From positions 1-41,939 of IMG/VR virus record IMGVR_UViG_3300027917_000010: DNA of 41,939 nt; one strand, 5' to 3'. The position numbers and the translations under genes are program-made. Below are positions 36,950-41,939 of this stretch, one piece after another. Numbering within the stretch: position 1 is the first letter of the stretch; every line of letters begins with the position of its first letter. The DNA is from a virus. The notes under the pieces were generated by a model. It saw only the letters and a list, made by a program, of their open reading frames with translations. It was not told the origin of the DNA and did no database searches.

Positions 36950-37371
36950 AATCCCTCCGGTAGGTCAACGCCCTTTGTGGGCTGGATTACATAGTAAATG
37001 CCATCGCACAGTGTCCAGCCTTCCGTGTCGGGCTTTGTGGGTCCATGTGCGACAAACTTACCGGCGTGGGTATGGTAGTTTGTATGCGGGTTCACAAAAT
37101 ACGCGGTGAGGTCATGTTCAGCGATACACAGGAACGATTCTTGATTGTAATCTAGCGCACGCTGGCGTACAAAGCTCTCCGCTAGCGCGCCGACTACCAC
37201 AAGAGAGCGCTTGTGCGCGCCTTTGTAAGCCCCATCACATTCTCGAAATGGGAAGCCTTCCAGTGCGGCGTCACACACTAAATCGTTGTGGCGCTGTTCA
37301 TTTGTAACGGGGCTCGCACCTTGTAGGTACGCGCTCACAATGTAGGTTCTGGGTGTGCTGAAATCTCTCAT
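36946..37371 (-). CDS. Hypothetical protein
   Basis: 141 residues, ATG preceded by GAGGGATAAC. Contains NEQRHNDLVCDAALEGFPFR, ECDGAYKGAHKRSLVVVGAL and a late AYFVNPHTNYHTHAGKFVAH segment with several His. It resembles small early proteins of diverse phages in having an alpha/beta fold with DxA...GF.....G.Y.G..E; not recognised. Coupled to the following gene. Confidence 0.65.
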   Translation of the reverse strand: MRDFSTPRTYIVSAYLQGASPVTNEQRHNDLVCDAALEGFPFRECDGAYKGAHKRSLVVVGALAESFVRQRALDYNQESFLCIAEHDLTAYFVNPHTNYHTHAGKFVAHGPTKPDTEGWTLCDGIYYVIQPTKGVDLPEGL

Positions 37372-37372
37372 G

Positions 37373-37576
37373 TTATCCCTCGTTTTCTATGTAGTTCAGT
37401 AGCGCTTCATGGTGCGCGTCTATGGCTGATTTCAGGATATCATCGGCCGCCCGCGCGTGTGGACCACCAGCGTTGACCGCTGGCCCTAGCTCTACCCAGG
37501 CGGCTTCGATGGCCTCTAGCAGCGTCTGCGCATGTTCACAGTTGCAAAAATCTCTCATGGTAACTGTTGATCGCAT
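37373..37576 (-). CDS. Small CNCEHAQ protein, copy B of a tandem duplication
   Basis: 67 residues from ATG 37576, supported by AAGGAGT 8 bases upstream; an internal ATG at 37558 would align better with copy A but lacks a ribosome site. Shares CNCEHAQ.L..AI..AWVEL, then ILK.AIDA.H.AL, with the gene at 37582-37770. CxCxH could bind metal. Function unknown. Confidence 0.7.
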   Translation of the reverse strand: MRSTVTMRDFCNCEHAQTLLEAIEAAWVELGPAVNAGGPHARAADDILKSAIDAHHEALLNYIENEG

Positions 37577-37581
37577 TTGTT

Positions 37582-37770
37582 TTACTCCTTGTCAATAATG
37601 TCACAGTACTCTTTTAGTGCGTCGTGGTCGGCGTCAATCGCTTTTCTCAAAATAGCGTCGGCGAGTCGCTCTTTATAGGTAGTGGGTAGCGCTAGCTCAA
37701 CCCAAGCCTCATTTATGGCGTCACGTAGAAACTGGGCATGCTCACAGTTGCAGTAGTCTTTGCCGCGCAT
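37582..37770 (-). CDS. Small CNCEHAQ protein, copy A of a tandem duplication
   Basis: 62 residues. Starts MRGKDYCNCEHAQFLRDAIN and is paralogous over its whole length to the gene directly downstream (37373-37576); the middle loop differs. Adjacent duplication with diverged sequence suggests an old tandem copy whose two products may pair as a heterodimer. Function unknown. Confidence 0.7.
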   Translation of the reverse strand: MRGKDYCNCEHAQFLRDAINEAWVELALPTTYKERLADAILRKAIDADHDALKEYCDIIDKE

Positions 37771-37781
37771 TGCGATACCCC

Positions 37782-37985
37782 CTAACAGTAAAGGGCCAGT
37801 GTTGGAAAATGTAATAAAAAGTAATCTTCCGCTTCGCTAACGGGAATATCGGCCAGGTTTATTGCATCCTCGAGGGCTTCGTGCGCGATAGCAGCGCATA
37901 CCTCATTTGAGGCGTGGCGATGGCGCGATATCAGGGCATCAATCTCTGCGGATATTTCAGCCAGCTTAGCTCTGTTTTTACTCAT
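37782..37985 (-). CDS. Hypothetical small helical protein
   Basis: 67 residues; strong AGGAGG before the ATG, which overlaps the previous stop (ATGA). Helical (NRAKLAEISAEIDALISRHR, ASNEVCAAIAHEALEDAINL) with a hydrophobic end (FLLHFPTLALYC). Not recognised. Confidence 0.65.
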   Translation of the reverse strand: MSKNRAKLAEISAEIDALISRHRHASNEVCAAIAHEALEDAINLADIPVSEAEDYFLLHFPTLALYC

Positions 37986-38362
37986 TTTCGTATCCTCCTA
38001 TGCTCATAAGGTATTGCGATACCGTAGGAGCGACAAGTTCGATGCATTACAGAAACAATAGTTTCCGAACATTTATCGCATACCCCGCCATGCCCCACGT
38101 TGCTGCACCTTTCAGCCACATGGCATAGGGTGGCTTCGCATGGAGTGGGTAACTGTGAAAAAACGTGGGATGCGTGCTCATATCGGTCTTTAGCTTCCCG
38201 CCACGTGTTGCCCCCTGCGCCTATCGTAGCGCTCTCGAGGCTGGCGAGAATAGTGCGCGCAAGCTCCCAATCTGCCCTTGTCCTACAGGGGCGCAAAACA
38301 TCGTATCCATGCGTCACTATCATGCGCAGCCCTCGAGTGTAGGTTTCATATGACATAACCAT
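37982..38362 (-). CDS. Hypothetical protein with Cys/His-rich C-terminus
   Basis: 126 residues from ATG 38362 (TAATG overlap with the lipoprotein gene; ATG at 38356 also possible). The first part is helical (DWELARTILASLESATIGAG). The second half has Cys and His pairs (CHVAERC, GVCDKC, MHRTC) that look like a zinc site. It ends in a basic tail. Not recognised; a nucleic-acid-binding role would fit. Confidence 0.65.
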   Translation of the reverse strand: MVMSYETYTRGLRMIVTHGYDVLRPCRTRADWELARTILASLESATIGAGGNTWREAKDRYEHASHVFSQLPTPCEATLCHVAERCSNVGHGGVCDKCSETIVSVMHRTCRSYGIAIPYEHRRIRK

Positions 38363-38559
38363 TAGTACGACCCACCACACTTGCGGGAGCAATCGGCGTC
38401 AGTGTCACACACGCACACGCGCAGAACAGGCTCCTCCCGGGTCGCGCCCTGAACCAAGGCGGTGAATGCGGCCCCGGCTTGGTGAGACCGCGCGTAGGAT
38501 TGACTGCCACAACCGCCAAGAGCGGCTAGGGCGACTAGTGCTAGTAGAATGTTTTTCAT
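38362..38559 (-). CDS. Small Cys-rich lipoprotein
   Basis: 65 residues. Signal peptide MKNILLALVALAALGGC with lipobox LGGC (C17). The mature part is short and ends in VCVCDTDADCSRKCGG, four to five cysteines likely forming disulfides in the periplasm. Early phage lipoproteins of this size often block superinfection by masking a receptor (for example T5 Llp, in function only). It is preceded by a 300-bp gap with a CRP-type site. Role inferred. Confidence 0.75.
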   Translation of the reverse strand: MKNILLALVALAALGGCGSQSYARSHQAGAAFTALVQGATREEPVLRVCVCDTDADCSRKCGGSY

Positions 38560-38865
38560 GCCCCGAATAAATGCACGGAGCGTGCCAAGCGGAAATTATT
38601 AGTGTTTTTGGCGCATGAGACACCCGTTCAGTGCATTTAACGCCGGATGCTATATTACAAATGCAAAAACCACAAATGATTATCGCTGGTTGTGAGCCTA
38701 CATTTTCCGCCGGGCTATGTAAAATATGCAGAGCTGTGTTTTGTGATGTATCTCACACAAACATCGCACATCAAGCAATCGTGTAGGTAGAGGTGTGCGA
38801 AGCCGGCTCCTGCTTCTCCCAACGCAAGCGCACCAAGTCTCTATGATAGGGGCTGCCCTGGGATC
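38560..38865. other. Non-coding gap with CRP-type site
   Basis: About 300 bp without a gene, AT-richer than its surroundings, within the leftward early unit. It carries the palindrome at 38742-38757 and a GCACG/CGTGC mini hairpin at about 38574-38586. It probably holds an internal promoter for the lipoprotein and the genes to its left. I see no full sigma70 consensus; a TACATA -10-like hexamer at 38716-38721 would place the CRP-type site near -41. Confidence 0.5.
38742..38757. promoter_or_regulatory. Perfect CRP-family binding site
   Basis: TGTGA-TGTATC-TCACA matches the TGTGA-N6-TCACA consensus at all ten conserved positions, and flanking T/A bases extend it (TTT...AAA). It sits about 185 bp upstream of the lipoprotein start. 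It suggests control by a host CRP/Vfr-type regulator and a proteobacterial host. Confidence 0.65.
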
Positions 38866-39090
38866 TCACACCAGCCTTCGCACATAGCTCGCGCGCGTAA
38901 AGCTATTCGCATCATTCAGGCGCTTTACTTCTGCCGCCGCTGCTGCCTCATCCAAATAACATGCGCCTATCACAGTCTCACCGCTTATGCTCTTATTCGT
39001 GATCTTAACTACGTACACGGCTACACCATCCGCGCGGGCCGCCTCGTACCGCTCACGCTCGCGGATCGCATCGTGAAAAGCGTCACTCAT
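38866..39090 (-). CDS. Hypothetical small protein
   Basis: 74 residues from ATG 39090, which overlaps the stop of the 30-residue membrane peptide gene (ATGA); the longer frame to 39123 is therefore rejected. Helix-strand-strand-helix (DAFHDAIRERERYEAARADG, VAVYVVKITNKSISGETVIG, DEAAAAAEVKRLNDANSF). It resembles small single-domain phage proteins; not recognised. Confidence 0.65.
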   Translation of the reverse strand: MSDAFHDAIRERERYEAARADGVAVYVVKITNKSISGETVIGACYLDEAAAAAEVKRLNDANSFTRASYVRRLV

Positions 39091-39179
39091 AGCCCGGCAA
39101 TAATCCCAGCCGTGACTGCACACCCAAGAAAGAACGCCGCGAATGCGATAACAAGGGTCAGAGTACCATGATCACGCAT
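39087..39179 (-). CDS. 30-residue membrane peptide
   Basis: ATG 39179 to TGA 39087, with a strong GGAGGTGGGAG upstream. MRDHGTLTLVIAFAAFFLGC and a short AVTAGIIAGL end form one transmembrane helix. Its first 8 nt overlap the upstream gene and its stop overlaps the next ATG, so coupling is tight on both sides. Too short for standard gene finding. Confidence 0.65.
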   Translation of the reverse strand: MRDHGTLTLVIAFAAFFLGCAVTAGIIAGL

Positions 39180-39384
39180 CTCCCACCTCCTCGCTGATAA
39201 GGGCTGCCTCGTACTTAAAAACTTGAGTTATCTCGTCATCTATATCCATAAATCCTTCATCATCTGTAATGAAATATTCAACGGTAGGATCATCACGATC
39301 ATCGATGCGATCGGCTAGCTCTAGACCCTTTGGTTTCCATGGTTGCGGGCTCGCCCTTCTGAATCTTTTGACTGTTATGCTCAT
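39172..39384 (-). CDS. Hypothetical acidic protein
   Basis: 70 residues from ATG 39384 (ATGA overlap; a longer frame to 39420 rejected). A basic start (SITVKRFRRASPQPWKPKGL) and a very acidic rest (DRIDDRDDPTVEYFITDDEG, DIDDEITQVFKYEAAL). Could mimic DNA, as anti-restriction proteins do, but there is no specific evidence. Confidence 0.6.
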   Translation of the reverse strand: MSITVKRFRRASPQPWKPKGLELADRIDDRDDPTVEYFITDDEGFMDIDDEITQVFKYEAALISEEVGDA

Positions 39385-39674
39385 AGCACGGTTCCTTCCT
39401 CGATGATAGGGGCTGCCCACTCCAGCGTTTTGTGCATCTCACCAAAGGCCACGAGCGCCTTGCGCCGCGTCGGTGCATGGAAGGCGTTGCCCTCCCCGTC
39501 GAGCACCACGTCGTACCCCTTGATGCCCTTCGGCGCCTTTACGAGCATAGCCGCCATGACCTTCCCGTCGTCGCGCACGTATTCCAGGCGGTAGCTCGGG
39601 GGCTTGCGCTTGATGCGCGTGATCAACACACCCTCCTCCATCGTTTCCGTTCCGACACGTCGCCACTGGAACAT
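39381..39674 (-). CDS. Hypothetical small protein
   Basis: 97 residues, ATG overlapping the stop of the serine protease gene (TAATG). Beta-rich core (GVLITRIKRKPPSYRLEYVR, KVMAAMLVKAPKGIKGYDVV), then a helix (RRKALVAFGEMHKTL). Not recognised. Co-expressed with the envelope lipoprotein genes. Confidence 0.65.
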   Translation of the reverse strand: MFQWRRVGTETMEEGVLITRIKRKPPSYRLEYVRDDGKVMAAMLVKAPKGIKGYDVVLDGEGNAFHAPTRRKALVAFGEMHKTLEWAAPIIEEGTVL

Positions 39675-40369
39675 TAGCGCACGTTCTCCTCGATCCAGGC
39701 AGCGTGGTCGCTAGCGTTTAGGTTCACGTAGCCGCCCGTTCCGTCGCACACGCCGGGCTCGCCGTAACCGAATGACACCACGCCTACGATGTTGTCATTG
39801 CAGTACAACGGGCCGCCGGAGTCTCCATTACAGGAGCCCTCGGACGCCCACAAGATCCCGTGCTGCGCACGGCATACGTTGATCTCTCGCTCGTGAAGCT
39901 CACGGTTAGAACCGATACCCCAGCCCTGCACTATATAATACTCGCAATCTTCTAGGTTCCCGATCGTAGCGAACGGTCCCGGGAGACCCTCTTCCGTGTA
40001 GAGAATGCGCAGGTCGTGCGCACCCGGCTTGACCGCAAGGGGGTGCTCGATGCTCTCAGCAACCGCCCAGCAGTCCGTGTTGAAGTTCAGGCACACGCGG
40101 TCCAGGTTCTCACAGTGCGCTGCAGTGAGCACAGTGTGCGGGCCCACGACGGTGCCGGTGCAGTAGCCAAGACCACCGACGAAGACGGTGCTGCGTCGAT
40201 CAGTGCTCAGTACGCCGTTAACAACGTACCGATTGACGCCGCTCTGATCGGGGGATTCACACGCTACGACACTCGGGCCGCACCCGTGCAGGAGCATGGC
40301 GATTACAACCCAACCGCAAGCGATGAACACGAGTATCCAAGTTAGATGTTTGTGCTCCGGCTGTCTCAC
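39674..40369 (-). CDS. Lipoprotein chymotrypsin-family (S1A) serine protease, early-region copy
   Basis: 231 residues from GTG 40369 (GTGA overlap). A membrane/signal segment (WILVFIACGWVVIAMLL) ends in lipobox LHGC with C30. Triad: H85 (LTAAHC), D119 (AHDLRIL), S184 (GDSGGPL). Nine or so cysteines, including C70-C86 around the His and C180 next to the Ser, predict several disulfides, so it works outside the cytoplasm. The residue at the base of the S1 pocket (two before C180) is Gly, not the Asp of trypsin. It is not closely similar to the protease at 10996-11670. Possible role: trimming surface proteins to block superinfection or counter predators; inferred. Confidence 0.88.
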   Translation of the reverse strand: MRQPEHKHLTWILVFIACGWVVIAMLLHGCGPSVVACESPDQSGVNRYVVNGVLSTDRRSTVFVGGLGYCTGTVVGPHTVLTAAHCENLDRVCLNFNTDCWAVAESIEHPLAVKPGAHDLRILYTEEGLPGPFATIGNLEDCEYYIVQGWGIGSNRELHEREINVCRAQHGILWASEGSCNGDSGGPLYCNDNIVGVVSFGYGEPGVCDGTGGYVNLNASDHAAWIEENVR

Positions 40370-40746
40370 AGCCCCTCCAAGGGGTCATCAGACTCAACGT
40401 TGACGTCCCAATCGTGCTTGATGTGCCCTCGACCCCTTGTGTTGCGGTGTGGTTTAGGGCGTGGCGGGCACGTCTGACAGGCCTCCACACGATCCACACA
40501 TTCCCGGAGCGCCTCCAATAGATTATCCCGCTGCTGCGCAGCCTGCTCGTATAGAGAACGCCAGTTCTCATCGGTATCCGGGCAATCGGGACAGCAATCC
40601 TCCACACCCTCAACGGAACATGGGTCGCCGGGGAGGTACCCGCCATTCGGCTGGTTGCACCCTAGAAGGGTCGTCGTGATCACTACGAGCAGCGCGATGA
40701 TTCCAATGATCATTACCGCTCGCAAAAACTTTTCACACGTCCTCAT
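40366..40746 (-). CDS. Cys-rich coiled-coil lipoprotein
   Basis: 126 residues from ATG 40746 with GAGAGGGACA upstream. Signal peptide with a long hydrophobic stretch (VMIIGIIALLVVITTTLLGC; lipobox LLGC, C30). Then a Cys cluster (PCSVEGVEDCCPDCPD), a helical stretch (WRSLYEQAAQQRDNLLEALR) with CVDRVEACQTC, and a basic/polar end. Coupled by GTGA to the serine protease gene downstream, so the two lipoproteins probably form a pair at the outer or inner membrane; it could be a protease partner or inhibitor. Not recognised. Confidence 0.7.
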   Translation of the reverse strand: MRTCEKFLRAVMIIGIIALLVVITTTLLGCNQPNGGYLPGDPCSVEGVEDCCPDCPDTDENWRSLYEQAAQQRDNLLEALRECVDRVEACQTCPPRPKPHRNTRGRGHIKHDWDVNVESDDPLEGL

Positions 40747-41074
40747 TGTCCCTCTCAATCTCGTTCCCGCTCACGTAATGGAGAACCATACTTTCGTCCC
40801 ACGGGAAGATAAGGCCGTAGCTCAGGCCCCCCTCCTCTTGTCGGCGAACGACGACCCGCCCGGATTCTCCAGTATAGGGGCCAGCAATGACTCGCACATG
40901 CTCAGACACGTCGAAGATCTCTTCCGTGTCGCGCGTAAACAAGTCCTGTCGCTTCCATGCTTTGTCGAGCGCTTGCTGCTTCGCGTTTTTGGGATCGTGC
41001 GCACCGCTACTGTTCTTATGTCGCGCAAAATACTTAGCGAATCTATTACTTACGTTCCCGTATCCGCTAGCCAT
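40733..41074 (-). CDS. KOW-motif protein
   Basis: 113 residues. A basic N-terminus (NRFAKYFARHKNSSGAHDPK) is followed by HVRVIAGPYTGESGRVVVRR, a clear KOW/L24-like motif (about residues 59-79), with a beta tail (LSYGLIFPWDESMVLHYVSG). KOW domains occur in NusG and ribosomal proteins and bind RNA or RNA polymerase partners. In this early unit, a transcription-antitermination or translation-related role is plausible but unproved. Confidence 0.7.
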   Translation of the reverse strand: MASGYGNVSNRFAKYFARHKNSSGAHDPKNAKQQALDKAWKRQDLFTRDTEEIFDVSEHVRVIAGPYTGESGRVVVRRQEEGGLSYGLIFPWDESMVLHYVSGNEIERDNEDV

Positions 41075-41346
41075 TACTTTGCCTCCCAGTAGGTGGGTGA
41101 GTTATTATGAACCCGCTTCATCCTCTCGAGTCTTGTTACTACTCTTGCGACGTCCTGCTTTAGACTTGGTGTTGGTTGCAGGTCGAGCATCTCCAGCATC
41201 TTGTCGAGCAGCGCTCGCTCTCTGTCCACGCGCTTCTCTATCCTTTTCGCTTTGTTGATTAGGTTCGCGAACTGTGGATACATCGGAAATGGAAACTTTG
41301 TCGGGGTTGACAGCATCTCCATCAGCTCTTCGTTCGTTTTCTTCAT
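41074..41346 (-). CDS. Helical protein nested out of frame in the gene before it
   Basis: 90 residues; strong AGGAGG 6-8 bases before ATG 41346. Helical (NLINKAKRIEKRVDRERALL, KMLEMLDLQPTPSLKQDV, ARVVTRLERMKRV). It shares 242 bp, in another frame, with the gene at 41105-41542. Since both starts have good ribosome sites, both may be made; this frame has the more protein-like composition in the shared part. Confidence 0.65.
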   Translation of the reverse strand: MKKTNEELMEMLSTPTKFPFPMYPQFANLINKAKRIEKRVDRERALLDKMLEMLDLQPTPSLKQDVARVVTRLERMKRVHNNSPTYWEAK

Positions 41347-41542
41347 CTAGTGCCTCCTGTATGCCTGTACTACGCTCAAAGTCGTCATACATAAGTTGAA
41401 ATGTTTCCCACGCACGGCGTGCCGTGGCTAAGTCTCCCCTGGAGAGGGCTGAAGCTGCCTGGTGCAACTCAGAGCCCATCTGCTCAGTAAAGCGCTTCCC
41501 AATGCGCAGTTGCGTGCCTCTCACATCTCTTGATCTTGCCAT
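41105..41542 (-). CDS. Hypothetical helical protein with a disordered tail
   Basis: 145 residues, ATG behind GGAGGAATC. The first 70 residues look genuine (QLRIGKRFTEQMGSELHQAA, LATARRAWETFQLMYDDFER). The rest (REPNQQSEKDREARGQRASA and on) is low-complexity and coincides with the out-of-frame gene at 41074-41346. The C-terminal half may have arisen by overprinting, or the functional protein may be short. Not recognised. Confidence 0.6.
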   Translation of the reverse strand: MARSRDVRGTQLRIGKRFTEQMGSELHQAASALSRGDLATARRAWETFQLMYDDFERSTGIQEALDEENERRADGDAVNPDKVSISDVSTVREPNQQSEKDREARGQRASAARQDAGDARPATNTKSKAGRRKSSNKTREDEAGS

Positions 41543-41561
41543 GATTCCTCCATTTTAATAG

Positions 41562-41939
41562 CTATAAATATTCGTTGTCAAGCCTGATCGAAATATTTTC
41601 TCGAAGCGCGGCGATATGCTTTCGGATCTTAGAGCGACTTATATCGAGCGCCTCCGCAATCGTGCGCTCCCCCTCGCTTTGTGAGTGAAGCAGCCACACC
41701 CAACACCGCTCGTCGGAAAGCCTGCATTCCCGGATAGCCTGCACCGCGATCAGCTCCGCATGGTGATAGTATCGTGCCTTTCCGCCCCCAAGGTAATTAA
41801 TGGCGTCCAGCTCGTCGCTCGCTACATCGTCAAACTCTCTCGGAGCACGGTCACCCTTCAACCCCCCGTCAATCTTCGGTTTGTTTGCGAGCGAGTGAAG
41901 TGACACGGTACTCGTTGGTCCTTTGAGCAGCGGACCCTC
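41562..41939 (-). CDS. Helix-turn-helix protein, C-terminal part (start lies at 207)
   Basis: Open to the window end in frame with the part at 1-207. The last 40 residues (SEGERTIAEALDISRSKIRK, HIAALRENI) form a helix-turn-helix typical of sigma-region-4/response-regulator-like DNA-binding domains; the middle contains ARYYHHAELIAVQAIRECRL. This makes a 161-residue probable transcription regulator of the early unit. Which promoters it binds is unknown; the repeats at 4835-4893 or 36231-36268 are candidates. Confidence 0.85.
   Translation of the reverse strand, partial: EGPLLKGPTSTVSLHSLANKPKIDGGLKGDRAPREFDDVASDELDAINYLGGGKARYYHHAELIAVQAIRECRLSDERCWVWLLHSQSEGERTIAEALDISRSKIRKHIAALRENISIRLDNEYL
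41841..41939. repeat. Terminal direct repeat, right copy
   Basis: Exact second copy of bases 1-99. If one copy is removed, the unit genome is 41,840 bp. Both copies code for the same internal stretch of the helix-turn-helix gene that starts at 207 and ends at 41562. Confidence 0.95.

Noticed and set aside
1-41939. CRISPR array, insertion sequence, integrase or attachment site
   Set aside because: No spaced repeats, transposase, recombinase or duplicated attachment core seen anywhere in the window.

Overview
The window is one complete, or nearly complete, genome of a strictly lytic, short-tailed (podovirus-like) double-stranded DNA phage. Bases 1-99 are identical to 41841-41939, and a gene reads in frame across the joint, so the molecule is circular or circularly permuted, about 41,840 bp long. 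The structural set is of podovirus type: large terminase, portal, scaffold, HK97-type major capsid, T7-gp11-like adaptor, very large nozzle, four internal virion proteins and fibres. There is no tape measure, sheath, integrase, excisionase or phage RNA polymerase. Three or four proteins with lipobox signal peptides, and two with S1-protease folds that would work in the envelope, suggest a Gram-negative host. One perfect TGTGA-N6-TCACA palindrome (a CRP-type site) and good sigma70-type promoters suggest that host RNA polymerase does the transcription. The exact host cannot be read from the sequence.

Layout. (1) A leftward early/replication unit starts near 4.8 kb, crosses the contig joint and runs to about 36.6 kb. 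It carries a YqaJ exonuclease, a Rad52-type annealing protein, a highly structured non-coding element, a DUF3310-zinc protein, a T7-class family A DNA polymerase, a helix-turn-helix protein that crosses the joint, and then about 18 small genes. Among these are a KOW-domain protein, three lipoproteins (one a trypsin-like protease), membrane microproteins and a duplicated gene pair. The unit ends at two successive Rho-independent terminators. (2) A rightward unit (4.9-9.15 kb) starts at a sigma70-like promoter whose predicted start point falls on the first ATG. It encodes a zinc-ribbon protein, a DnaB-type helicase domain, a PD-(D/E)XK nuclease, a calcineurin-type phosphoesterase, an FmdB-like zinc ribbon, an HslV/proteasome-like Ntn hydrolase and three small proteins, two of them membrane proteins. 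(3) The leftward late unit (35.78 down to 9.19 kb) runs packaging, portal, scaffold, capsid, terminator, adaptor, nozzle, ejection proteins, fibres, lysis genes. The lysis end has a coiled-coil/TM protein, a lipoprotein serine protease, a holin candidate, a LamG protein and a CHAP/NlpC-like endolysin. (4) About 0.8 kb without clear genes (35.8-36.6 kb) holds 10-bp tandem repeats, a G-quadruplex-type run, a large inverted repeat and both terminators. It is the best place to look for an origin and the late promoter.

The genes most worth attention are the Ntn hydrolase, which has Thr1/Asp17/Lys33 in exact HslV register but no visible ATPase partner; the two unrelated-looking lipoprotein serine proteases in separate operons; a rightward sigma70 promoter plus small gene inserted against the direction of transcription between terminase and portal; the multi-hairpin, tRNA-like element at 2.73-2.83 kb; and tiny translationally coupled membrane peptides. 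Replication appears to combine the phage polymerase, helicase and Rad52/YqaJ recombination, with no recognisable primase, ligase or SSB, so these are either host-supplied or unrecognised.
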